13,626 nucleotides of DNA from an uncultured Porphyromonadaceae bacterium (GTDB lineage: Bacteria; Bacteroidota; Bacteroidia; Bacteroidales; Muribaculaceae): the NCBI GenBank assembly GCA_947176355.1, contig CAMWQY010000037.1, positions 1 through 13,626 of the forward strand. Reading direction: 5' to 3'. A model generated the notes under the pieces. It made no database searches and had not been told where the DNA came from. It saw nothing but the letters and a program-made list of their open reading frames with translations. Made by a program: the position numbers and the translations under genes. Below are positions 1-6,839 of this stretch, piece after piece (position 1 is the stretch's first letter; the number at the start of each line of letters is the position of its first letter).

Positions 1-3000
1 ATAGAGCAATATCCGGACATTGCACCACCTACAATTTCTGTAACCACCTCTTACACCGGAGCATCCGCACAAGCAGTGCTAAACTCCGTGATTGCACCTC
101 TTGAAGAGCAAATCAACGGTGCTGAAAACATGGACTACATGGTCTCATCTGCATCTAACAATGGCTCAGCTACCATTCAAGTATACTTCAAACAGGGCAT
201 GGACCCTGATATGGCAGCAGTAGACGTGCAAAACCGTGTGGCAAAAGCGGCTGCGTTCCTTCCGTCGGAGGTAAACCAGGTGGGCGTCATCACGCAGAAG
301 CGTCAAAGCTCTATGCTTATGGTAATGGCTCTCTTTGACGAAACTGATACTTACACAAGCCAGTTTATCGACAACTATATGTCGATAAACATTATACCGG
401 AAATCAAACGTGTACCGGGTGTAGGCGAGGCAATGGCATTCGGTGCTGATTACTCCATGCGTATATGGTTGAAGCCGGATGTAATGGCACAGTACGGACT
501 TATGCCAACCGATATCACCGCAGCTCTTGCAGAACAGAATATCGAGGCTGCTCCCGGTAGCTTCGGTGACCAAGGCAACCAGACATTCCAATATACGATG
601 CGCTATAAGGGACGTCTGCAGGATGAGTCAGAGTTTGAAGACATCGTAATCCGCGCCACCAAAGATGGAGAGATTCTTCGCCTTGGAGACGTAGCAGAAG
701 TGGAACTCGGCAAGCTTAGCTACGGATTTGCCAACCGTGACAACGGCCATCTTGGCTCTGCAGCCATAATATTCCAGTCGGCAGGATCTAATGCAACGGA
801 AGTTATCAAAAATATCGAGAAGCTTCAAGACACTTGGCGCAAGGATTTACCGAAGGGACTCGTAATCGAGACTACCATGAGTGTCAACGACTTCCTCTTT
901 GCGTCAATACATGAGGTGGTAAAGACCCTTATCGAGGCATTTATCCTTGTATTCTTAGTGGTGTTTATCTTCCTGCAAGACTTCCGTTCTACTCTTATCC
1001 CGATGATTGCCATTCCGGTGGCACTGATTGGTACCTTCTTCCTCCTCTACATATTTGGCTTCACCATCAACCTTCTTACCCTTTCTGCACTTGTGCTTGC
1101 GATTGCGATTGTGGTCGACGATGCGATAGTCGTGGTGGAGGCTGTGCACGCAAAGCTTGACCAAGGCTATAAATCAGCACGTAAGGCCTCCATCGACGCA
1201 ATGAGCGAAATTGGCTCAGCCCTCGTATCAATCACACTTGTGATGATGCTTGTGTTCATTCCGGTGTCGTTCTTAGGTGGCACATCCGGTATCTTCTATC
1301 GCCAGTTTGGTATGACGATGGCTATGGCTATCGGTCTCTCGGCAATCAACGCGCTTACCCTCTCACCGGCACTTTGTGCTCTCTTCTTGAAGCCCCACAA
1401 AGTGGAAGAAGGAGATGAAGACCCACTTGGAGGATATGATGTGGAAAGCCGGAAGAAAGAGAAGACGGAAAAGATGAATTTCATGAAGAGGTTCTTCTAC
1501 TGGTTTAACGTAGGATTCGATGCTCTTCTCTCGAAATATAAAAAGGCTGTAACTTGGTTTATCCACCACAAGCTTATCTCTTTTGGCACTGTTGCGGCAT
1601 CCATCGGCATCCTCGTATGGCTTATGAACATTACGCCGACCGGACTTGTGCCTACAGAAGACACCGGAACGATCATGGGTGCAGTGACCATGCCCCCTGC
1701 AACATCTCAGGAGCGTACTCAGGCAGTAATGGACAAGATGGACTCTATCATCGGCGCGATTCCGGAAGTAAAGAGCCGCACCGCAATCACCGGCTATTCA
1801 TTCATCGGAGGCCAAGGTAATACTTACGGCTCTTTCATCATCAAGCTAAAGCCATGGGATGAACGCAAGAAACCGGGACAGTCAGCTGCCGGTGTGGTGC
1901 AGTTGCTATATAGCAAAGCTGCAACTATAAGGGATGCCAATATAATGTTCTTCCAGCCTCCAATGATCTCCGGTTATTCAGCTACCAATGGTTTTGAGCT
2001 CAAGCTTGAAGACAAGACAGGCGGTTCGCTCGACGACTTCTTTGCCATCTATCAGAAATTCATCGGAGTGCTGAATGCACAGCCGGAAATACAGATGGCA
2101 TACTCGACATTTAACCCGACTTTCCCTCAATATCTCGTTGAGATTGACGTGCCTAAAGTGAAGCAAGCCGGCTTGACACAGAATGCAATTCTTTCTACGC
2201 TCCAAGGCTACTATGGAGGTATGTATATCTCTAACTTCAACTCATACGGTAAGCTCTACCGCGTGATGATGCAGGCATCTCCTGATGCACGCGTAAGCCC
2301 GGAGACATTGAAGCAAATCAAGGTAAGAAACGGCAATGAGATGGCACCAATCGACAACTTCGTGCATCTCAAGCGCATATATGGCCCGGACATCATCAAC
2401 CGCTTCAACATGTTTACCTCCATTCAGGTGACAGGTACTCCGGCTGCCGGATACTCTTCCGGTCAGGCTCTTCAAGCAATTGAGAGAGTCGCACAGGAGA
2501 CACTCCCACGTGGCTATGACTTCGAATATTCAGGTATGAGCCGCGAAGAGGCATCAGGAAGCAGCGGTGGCACAGGTATGATCTTCGTGCTTATCCTTAT
2601 GTTCGTCTATCTTATCCTCTCCGCTCAGTATGAAAGCTACCTTCTCCCTTGGGCAGTGATTCTCTCGGTTCCCTTTGGACTTATGGGCACATTCATCTTC
2701 GCCCATTTCCGTGACATTGCAAACAACATTTATCTGCAGATTGCGCTCATCATGCTTATCGGTCTTCTTGCTAAGAATGCAATTCTTATCGTAGAGTTTG
2801 CCCTCGACCGCCGACGCACCGGCATGAGCATAATAAAGGCAGCTATCCAGGGTGCAGAAGCTCGTTTGCGACCGATCCTTATGACTTCTCTTGCCCTCAT
2901 CATCGGTCTGTTGCCGCTAATGTATGCAAGCGGAGCCGGAGCCAACGGAAACCAAGCTCTTGGCACAGGCGCCGTAGGCGGTATGCTCATCGGTATGATT

Positions 3001-3138
3001 CTCCAGGTTCTCGTAGTGCCAACGCTATTCGTGGCGTTCCAGACTCTCCAGGAGAAATTCACACCACAGAAATGGAGCGACAAAGACAATTCGAAGATCA
3101 AGAGCGAGCTCGAACAATATACCTTTAACAGAGAATAA
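1..3138 (+). CDS. RND (HAE1/AcrB-type) multidrug efflux permease, 5'-partial
   Basis: This is an inner-membrane proton/drug antiporter that pumps substrates from the periplasm or membrane through a periplasmic adaptor and an outer-membrane channel. The frame is open from base 1 (it reads IEQYPDIAPP, like the AcrB porter start), so the true start lies upstream. 1045 residues are visible, and alignment of landmarks to E. coli AcrB suggests about 34 are missing, including TM1. The proton-relay Asp pair lies at visible residues 373-374 (VVDDAIVVVEA, AcrB D407/D408). The TM10 lysine is at visible residue 925 (GLLAKNAILIVEFA, AcrB K940). Hydrophobic helices include about 306-325, 521-541, 857-877 and 994-1014, with porter domains between. 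The outer-membrane partner follows after 4 bases; the adaptor gene is expected just upstream, outside the window. Family assignment is secure; the substrate is unknown. Confidence 0.96.
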   Translation: MEQYPDIAPPTISVTTSYTGASAQAVLNSVIAPLEEQINGAENMDYMVSSASNNGSATIQVYFKQGMDPDMAAVDVQNRVAKAAAFLPSEVNQVGVITQKRQSSMLMVMALFDETDTYTSQFIDNYMSINIIPEIKRVPGVGEAMAFGADYSMRIWLKPDVMAQYGLMPTDITAALAEQNIEAAPGSFGDQGNQTFQYTMRYKGRLQDESEFEDIVIRATKDGEILRLGDVAEVELGKLSYGFANRDNGHLGSAAIIFQSAGSNATEVIKNIEKLQDTWRKDLPKGLVIETTMSVNDFLFASIHEVVKTLIEAFILVFLVVFIFLQDFRSTLIPMIAIPVALIGTFFLLYIFGFTINLLTLSALVLAIAIVVDDAIVVVEAVHAKLDQGYKSARKASIDAMSEIGSALVSITLVMMLVFIPVSFLGGTSGIFYRQFGMTMAMAIGLSAINALTLSPALCALFLKPHKVEEGDEDPLGGYDVESRKKEKTEKMNFMKRFFYWFNVGFDALLSKYKKAVTWFIHHKLISFGTVAASIGILVWLMNITPTGLVPTEDTGTIMGAVTMPPATSQERTQAVMDKMDSIIGAIPEVKSRTAITGYSFIGGQGNTYGSFIIKLKPWDERKKPGQSAAGVVQLLYSKAATIRDANIMFFQPPMISGYSATNGFELKLEDKTGGSLDDFFAIYQKFIGVLNAQPEIQMAYSTFNPTFPQYLVEIDVPKVKQAGLTQNAILSTLQGYYGGMYISNFNSYGKLYRVMMQASPDARVSPETLKQIKVRNGNEMAPIDNFVHLKRIYGPDIINRFNMFTSIQVTGTPAAGYSSGQALQAIERVAQETLPRGYDFEYSGMSREEASGSSGGTGMIFVLILMFVYLILSAQYESYLLPWAVILSVPFGLMGTFIFAHFRDIANNIYLQIALIMLIGLLAKNAILIVEFALDRRRTGMSIIKAAIQGAEARLRPILMTSLALIIGLLPLMYASGAGANGNQALGTGAVGGMLIGMILQVLVVPTLFVAFQTLQEKFTPQKWSDKDNSKIKSELEQYTFNRE

Positions 3139-3142
3139 CGCG

Positions 3143-4516
3143 ATGAATAAGATCATAAAGATAACATGCATGTCGGCACTTGCCCTTATGATGAGCAGCT
3201 GCCACATCTACAATAAATACCAGCTTCCGCAAGACAATGCAGTAGCAGCCGACTACCGTCAGGCCGTGGAGAACCAAGACTCCACAGGCCTGGCCTACAT
3301 GGGATGGCGTGAGATATTTACCGATCCCCTACTCCAAGGCTACATTGAGCAGGCTCTTGCCCACAATACAAATCTTGACAATGCCCGCCTTAACGTGGAG
3401 ATCGCAAAGGCTCAACTTCAAGGAGCCAAACTTTCCTATTTCCCTTCGCTTGCATTCAACCCTAATGGCGGGACTGCCTCCTACGGCGGAAGCCACATGA
3501 ATTGGAGCTATACACTCCCTCTGGCAGCCAACTGGGAGATAGACGCTTTTGGAAAGATACTCAACCGGAAGCGTGGAGCTAAAGTCAGCGTAGAGCAAAC
3601 ACAGGCATACGAGCAAGCTGCGCGTTCGCAGATTGTCACCGGAGTAGCATCTACCTACTATTCGCTTGTCCTGTTACATCAGCAACTTGATCTTTCAAAG
3701 CGTACCGCTGAAATATGGAAAGATCAAGTGGCGACAATGGAACAACTTAAGCAAGCCGGAAGCACAACGGAAGCAGCCGTGGTGCAGAGTCGTGCTAACT
3801 ACTACAATATCCTTGCATCAATTCCAGACCTTGAACAGCAGATTACTGTAGTCAACAATACCCTCTCTGTGCTCCTCAATACTTATCCTAAAGATTGGGA
3901 AGTGAGCAATAATCTTGACATCAATCTTCCGAAAGAAGCAATCAATGGAGTACCGATGAGCTATTTGGCTACACGCCCTGATGTAGCGGCTGCTGAAAGA
4001 GGCTTGGCTGCAGCTTACTATACTGTAAGTTCCGCCCACGCAAATTTCTACCCTTCCATATCAATTTCTGCTCAGGGTGGCTTCACAAATCTTCTTGGTT
4101 CGATGATAGCAAATCCCGGCAAATGGTTTATTCAACTTGCCGGACAGCTTGCAGCTCCGATTTTCTCCAGAGGACAGAATATAGCCCAATTGAAAGCGGC
4201 AAAGGCTCAGCAAGAACAGGCTATGAATAATTTTGAAAACACAGTGATGTCTGCAGCCTCCGATGTCAGCGACGCTTTGGTCAAGATTGACAAGAGTGCA
4301 GAAAAGAAGCGTCTTGTAGACTTGCAGGTGAAGGAACTTGAAAAATCAGTAGAATACACCAACGAGCTCTTCATCCTCAACCATCAGACAAGTTATCTCG
4401 AAGTGCTTACTGCTCGCAGCAGCTTGCTTCAAGCTCAGCTTGCAAGCCTCAGCAGTTGGCATGCCCGCACAGCTGCCCTAATCAGCCTATATCAGGCTGT
4501 AGGAGGCGGTAAATAA
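3143..4516 (+). CDS. Outer-membrane efflux lipoprotein, NodT/OprM (TolC) family
   Basis: This is the outer-membrane exit duct of the tripartite pump, a trimeric lipid-anchored channel that docks to the RND pump and its adaptor. The product is 457 residues, normal for the family. A lipoprotein signal ends in LMMSSC, giving Cys20 as the lipidated residue. Two outer-membrane efflux repeats are visible, roughly residues 60-245 and 275-455. The second is preceded by the family motif TRPDVAAAE and followed by a conserved segment ending in FYPSISISA. The start at 3143 is 4 bases after the pump's stop, so the two are surely cotranscribed. Long Ala/Gln/Leu-rich helices fit the periplasmic coiled-coil barrel. 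No defect is seen. Confidence 0.95.
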   Translation: MNKIIKITCMSALALMMSSCHIYNKYQLPQDNAVAADYRQAVENQDSTGLAYMGWREIFTDPLLQGYIEQALAHNTNLDNARLNVEIAKAQLQGAKLSYFPSLAFNPNGGTASYGGSHMNWSYTLPLAANWEIDAFGKILNRKRGAKVSVEQTQAYEQAARSQIVTGVASTYYSLVLLHQQLDLSKRTAEIWKDQVATMEQLKQAGSTTEAAVVQSRANYYNILASIPDLEQQITVVNNTLSVLLNTYPKDWEVSNNLDINLPKEAINGVPMSYLATRPDVAAAERGLAAAYYTVSSAHANFYPSISISAQGGFTNLLGSMIANPGKWFIQLAGQLAAPIFSRGQNIAQLKAAKAQQEQAMNNFENTVMSAASDVSDALVKIDKSAEKKRLVDLQVKELEKSVEYTNELFILNHQTSYLEVLTARSSLLQAQLASLSSWHARTAALISLYQAVGGGK

Positions 4517-4566
4517 TGAGTCCGGATTAGCCTAATGAGTCCAATTAGACTTATTAGACTAATCCG
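4514..4566 (+). repeat. Direct repeat plus long imperfect hairpin after the efflux operon
   Basis: The ten bases TAATGAGTCC occur at 4514-4523, starting in the efflux gene's stop codon, and again at 4533-4542. The region folds into one long stem: CGGATTAG (4523-4530) pairs with CTAATCCG (4559-4566). After a single C/A mismatch, CTAATGAGTC (4532-4541) pairs with GACTTATTAG (4548-4557) with one G-U, closing on the loop CAATTA. No T-run follows, so it is not a classical intrinsic terminator. It could be a 3'-end stabilising hairpin, a binding site or an intergenic repeat unit. The structure is read directly; the role is unknown. Confidence 0.7.
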
Positions 4567-4571
4567 AACAA

Positions 4572-4604
4572 TTTGAGCAATTTGACCTATTATTACTAAT
4601 TCTG
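4572..4604 (+). promoter_or_regulatory. Possible Bacteroidetes-type promoter for lpxA homologue
   Basis: TTTG at 4572-4575 is followed after 21 bases by TAATTCTG at 4597-4604, which matches the Bacteroidetes -7 consensus TAnnTTTG at all but one position. Transcription would begin near 4611, leaving a leader of only about 9 bases before the ATG at 4620. The short leader and the mismatch make this tentative. Confidence 0.35.
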
Positions 4605-4619
4605 AAAAACTCAAAATAT

Positions 4620-5417
4620 ATGAATAATATTTCACCATTAGCTTTCGTGCATCCGGAAGCAAAGCTTGGCGACAACATCACTGTCGGAGCATTCGTCTAT
4701 ATAGATCGGAATGTAGAGATTGGCGACAATTGCTTCATTCATTCTCATTCCAGTATTCTTTCCGGTGCGAGAATTGGGAAGAACAATAGAATATATGAGA
4801 GTGCGATCATAGCTGCCACACCCCAGGATTTCCGTTGGAAAGGGGAGCCTTCTTACGTTGTAATCGGCGATGACAACGTCATAAGAGAACAAGTCATCAT
4901 CAACCGCAGTATCTATGAAGGGAAAGCGACAACTGTAGGCAATGGTACATGCATCATGGCTCAGTCACATATCGGGCATGATTCAAAAATCGGTAATAAA
5001 TGTGTGCTTGGCAACGGAGTGAAGATTGCCGGTAACTGCAAGATAGGTGACTGTTGTATTTTCTCATCCGGAGCGTTGGTGCATGAAGGATATGAAGTGG
5101 GCGATTTTGTATTGGTCAAAGGAGGATGCAGAGTAAATGGCAATGTGCCACCCTACGTAGTTATGGCCCACAATCCCATATCATATTTCGGAGTGAATTC
5201 ATACGTACTTGGACGATCCGGATTTTCAGATGAAAAGATAGATGACATTGCAAAGTGCTATCGCCACATCTATCAGTCGCAGATTGCACTTCACCATGCT
5301 TGCAAACGCATCAAAGAGGATGTGGATGACGGCAAGGAACGAGAAAATATTATTTCGTTCTTAAAACGCAACAACTATGAAATAGCGGCCAAGATGAATT
5401 TTGAGGCGTTTGAATGA
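4620..5417 (+). CDS. lpxA: LpxA-family acyl-ACP:UDP-GlcNAc O-acyltransferase
   Basis: LpxA transfers a 3-hydroxyacyl chain from ACP to the 3-OH of UDP-GlcNAc, the first step of lipid A synthesis in the cytoplasm. The 265-residue length matches the family (E. coli 262). Residues 1-185 are hexapeptide repeats of the left-handed beta helix, starting with SPLAFVHPEAKLGDN. QDF...GEP at 69-77 is the family insertion loop. His117 and His120 (SHIGHD) match E. coli His122 and catalytic His125, and His155 matches His160. VPPYV and FGVN lead into the helical C-terminal domain. Gly168 aligns with E. coli Gly173, the acyl-chain ruler position, which suggests long chains are accepted. The gene stands alone: the usual Bacteroidales partners lpxD and lpxC-fabZ are not adjacent, so it may be a second, paralogous copy. 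It has its own terminator. Confidence 0.85.
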   Translation: MNNISPLAFVHPEAKLGDNITVGAFVYIDRNVEIGDNCFIHSHSSILSGARIGKNNRIYESAIIAATPQDFRWKGEPSYVVIGDDNVIREQVIINRSIYEGKATTVGNGTCIMAQSHIGHDSKIGNKCVLGNGVKIAGNCKIGDCCIFSSGALVHEGYEVGDFVLVKGGCRVNGNVPPYVVMAHNPISYFGVNSYVLGRSGFSDEKIDDIAKCYRHIYQSQIALHHACKRIKEDVDDGKERENIISFLKRNNYEIAAKMNFEAFE

Positions 5418-5430
5418 AGATTTGAAAAGA

Positions 5431-5460
5431 CTGAGGATTTTTATCCTTGGTTTTTTTTTT
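5431..5460 (+). terminator. Intrinsic terminator of lpxA homologue
   Basis: CTGAGGAT (5431-5438) pairs with ATCCTTGG (5443-5450), eight pairs including two G-U, around a TTTT loop. It is followed at once by ten T residues (5451-5460). It starts 13 bases after the stop codon and separates this gene from the next promoter. Confidence 0.85.
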
Positions 5461-5479
5461 GAAGATTTTGGCTAAAAAA

Positions 5480-5511
5480 TTTGCAGATGTTTGCGATTTT
5501 GAGTAATTTTG
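5480..5511 (+). promoter_or_regulatory. Bacteroidetes promoter for the DUF3127 gene
   Basis: TTTG at 5480-5483, then 20 bases, then TAATTTTG at 5504-5511. This is an exact match to the -33/-7 consensus of Bacteroidetes housekeeping promoters. The predicted start near 5518 gives a leader of about 25 bases before the ATG at 5543, and the element lies just after the preceding terminator. Confidence 0.8.
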
Positions 5512-5542
5512 GAGACTTAATTACAAACAACGACAACACGAG

Positions 5543-6058
5543 ATGGAAATAGATGGTAAAATAATCCTTGATCTTGGCATGCAGTCAGGCGTATCAAAGG
5601 CAGGAAACCAATGGAAGAAGAAGGAATGGGTGCTCGAGACTTTTGGCCAATATCCTCGCAAAGTGAAATTTCATGTTTTTGGTGACAAGGCAGACACAAT
5701 AGGCATAGAAGTTGGCAACTCATATACGCTTTCAGTTGATCTGGAAAGCCGTGAGTTTAACGAGCGTTGGTATACAGATGTAAGCTGCTATGCAGCCCGC
5801 CCGTACGTACCCGGAGGAATGCCCCCGCAGGGATCTTATCCTCAGCAACCCGGTTACCCGCAACCGTATGGACAACAACCATACGCACCTCAGCAACCTT
5901 ACGCTCCTCAACAGCCCTACGCACCCCAACAACAATATGCGCCGGGACCACAGGCTCAACCAACTGCAGCTCCTGAGCCTTTCGGAGGAAACGCTTTTCC
6001 TCCCGCTCCAACTCCTGATGGATATGACACAGACTCTACGGATGATCTGCCATTCTAA
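5543..6058 (+). CDS. DUF3127 family OB-fold-like (SSB-like) protein with repeat tail
   Basis: The 171-residue product has an N-terminal domain of about 87 residues (MEIDGKIILDLGMQSG, QYPRKVKFHVFGDK, ESREFNERWYTDV) that matches my memory of DUF3127, a small Bacteroidetes family resembling single-stranded-DNA-binding OB folds. Next comes a low-complexity Pro/Gln/Tyr/Ala-rich linker (88-160) with three perfect PYAPQQ copies at 113-130 and a fourth degenerate one. The protein ends in acidic DSTDDLPF. That layout (OB domain, disordered linker, acidic tip ending in Pro-Phe) is that of SSB, whose tip recruits partner proteins. A role in binding nucleic acid and recruiting partners is inferred. There is no signal peptide, so it is cytoplasmic. 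It has its own promoter and terminator and is thus monocistronic. Confidence 0.85.
   Translation: MEIDGKIILDLGMQSGVSKAGNQWKKKEWVLETFGQYPRKVKFHVFGDKADTIGIEVGNSYTLSVDLESREFNERWYTDVSCYAARPYVPGGMPPQGSYPQQPGYPQPYGQQPYAPQQPYAPQQPYAPQQQYAPGPQAQPTAAPEPFGGNAFPPAPTPDGYDTDSTDDLPF
5879..5932 (+). repeat. Three in-frame 18-base repeats encoding PYAPQQ
   Basis: Three adjacent 18-base units encode identical PYAPQQ hexapeptides, followed by a related QYAPGP. Neighbouring units differ at four bases each, all silent third-codon positions. The amino-acid repeat has therefore been kept while the DNA diverged. Confidence 0.85.
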
Positions 6059-6063
6059 AGCAC

Positions 6064-6091
6064 AAGACCTCACCTCCGTGAGGTCTTTTTT
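6064..6091 (+). terminator. Strong intrinsic terminator of the DUF3127 gene
   Basis: AAGACCTCAC (6064-6073) pairs perfectly with GTGAGGTCTT (6078-6087) around a CTCC loop, with a T-run at 6086-6091. It begins five bases after the stop codon. Confidence 0.93.
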
Positions 6092-6213
6092 CATTATCAA
6101 TTACCTTCAAAATGCATAATTTTTTTATACAAAAAACTGTCCGGTATGTTCAATAGCTAAAGTTGAATCTGAAAATAATATAAAAATTATCAGTTTTTTT
6201 GCATTTTTTTTTG

Positions 6214-6221
6214 TAACTTTG
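6214..6221 (+). promoter_or_regulatory. Probable -7 element (TAACTTTG) for the redox gene cluster
   Basis: TAACTTTG matches the Bacteroidetes TAnnTTTG box exactly. No TTTG sits at the preferred 19-21 base distance; the nearest (6198-6201) is only 12 bases away within a T-rich tract. Transcription near 6228 would give a leader of about 105 bases. That leader holds a possible 8-pair hairpin: GGGAGATA (6251-6258) with TATCTCTC (6273-6280), one G-U. The rest of the 275-base gap (6092-6213) is AT-rich with nothing else recognisable. Confidence 0.5.
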
Positions 6222-6248
6222 GGACGATATTGGTGTCTATACAAAAAA

Positions 6249-6341
6249 ATGGGAGATACAATATTAACATTTTATCTCTCGTTTATTAAAATAGGCAATA
6301 TTTTACCAACAACAGTAACAAAAGAAAAAGCACATGTATAA
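6249..6341 (+). CDS. Possible 30-residue upstream ORF overlapping the TlpA-like start
   Basis: ATG at 6249 opens a 30-codon frame (MGDTILTFYLSFIKIGN...) that ends with TAA at 6339-6341. It therefore overlaps the first codons of the thioredoxin gene, whose ATG is at 6334. Its ATG lies just before the 5' arm of the leader hairpin. I recognise no family and see no ribosome-binding signal. It may be a leader peptide coupling or limiting translation of the next gene, or it may be chance in AT-rich DNA. Confidence 0.2.
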   Translation: MGDTILTFYLSFIKIGNILPTTVTKEKAHV

Positions 6342-6819
6342 GAAACTTCTACTTTCCGCTGCATTGTTAGCAGGAGCATTTTCAGCTTCAGCTGCGCTGC
6401 CTCAAGTGCAACTCCGCGACATGAACGGCAATTCTGTCGATACATCTACCCTTAGCAACGACGGCAAACCATTCGTAATTGATTTTTGGGCTACTTGGTG
6501 TAAGCCTTGTGTACGCGAGCTCAAGGCAATCGCTGATGTATATGACGAATGGGTTGAAGAAACAGGTGTGAAAATTTATGCCGTAAGTCTTGACGAAGCC
6601 CAGAATGAACAGCGTGTGAAACCATTCGTAGAAAACAAAGGTTGGGAATATGAAGTTCTTCTTGATCCTAACGGAGACTTCAAGCGCCAGCTTGGAGTAA
6701 GTGACCCTCCTCACGTATTCGTAGTGGATGGGGAAGGCAATATAGTTTGGAACCATCAAGGATACGTTGACGGTGCCGAAGAGGAAATACTCGAGGCTGT
6801 CAAGAAAGCGATCAAATAA
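6334..6819 (+). CDS. Periplasmic TlpA/ResA-like thioredoxin
   Basis: This is a 161-residue secreted thiol-disulfide protein. A signal peptide covers residues 1 to about 20 (KKLLLSAALLAGAFSASA) with likely cleavage after an Ala. The thioredoxin fold follows: FVIDFWATWCKPC places the redox pair at Cys56 and Cys59, in the WCxPC form common in TlpA/ResA reductases. The cis-proline loop reads GVSDPPHVFVVD, with Pro126 the likely cis-Pro, where the family usually has GTPT; this divergence may alter substrate choice. There is no lipobox, so it should be soluble in the periplasm. It heads a run of same-strand genes including a DsbD-type reductase, its likely electron source. Whether it reduces cytochrome c apoproteins or other partners cannot be told. 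Confidence 0.9.
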   Translation: MYKKLLLSAALLAGAFSASAALPQVQLRDMNGNSVDTSTLSNDGKPFVIDFWATWCKPCVRELKAIADVYDEWVEETGVKIYAVSLDEAQNEQRVKPFVENKGWEYEVLLDPNGDFKRQLGVSDPPHVFVVDGEGNIVWNHQGYVDGAEEEILEAVKKAIK

Positions 6820-6839
6820 AAATCGAACCAACCAAAAAG

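Noticed and set aside
76..78. GTG as the start of the efflux pump gene
   Set aside because: The frame is open to base 1 and the upstream codons read IEQYPDIAPP, matching the AcrB porter start, so the gene is truncated by the window edge and this is an internal Val.
2730..3101. A 123-residue reverse-strand ORF inside the efflux pump gene
   Set aside because: It is antisense to a strongly conserved RND region and its Arg/Pro-rich product resembles no family.
5879..5932. CRISPR-like array
   Set aside because: The 18-base units are adjacent with no spacers, in frame, and differ only at silent codon positions, so this is a coding repeat.
5732..6100. Reverse-strand and alternate-frame ORFs across the repeat tail of the DUF3127 gene
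   Set aside because: They are low-complexity shadows of the Pro/Gln-rich coding repeat (Arg/Leu/Ser-rich or Thr-rich products) with no promoter or recognisable domain. One runs back through the terminator.
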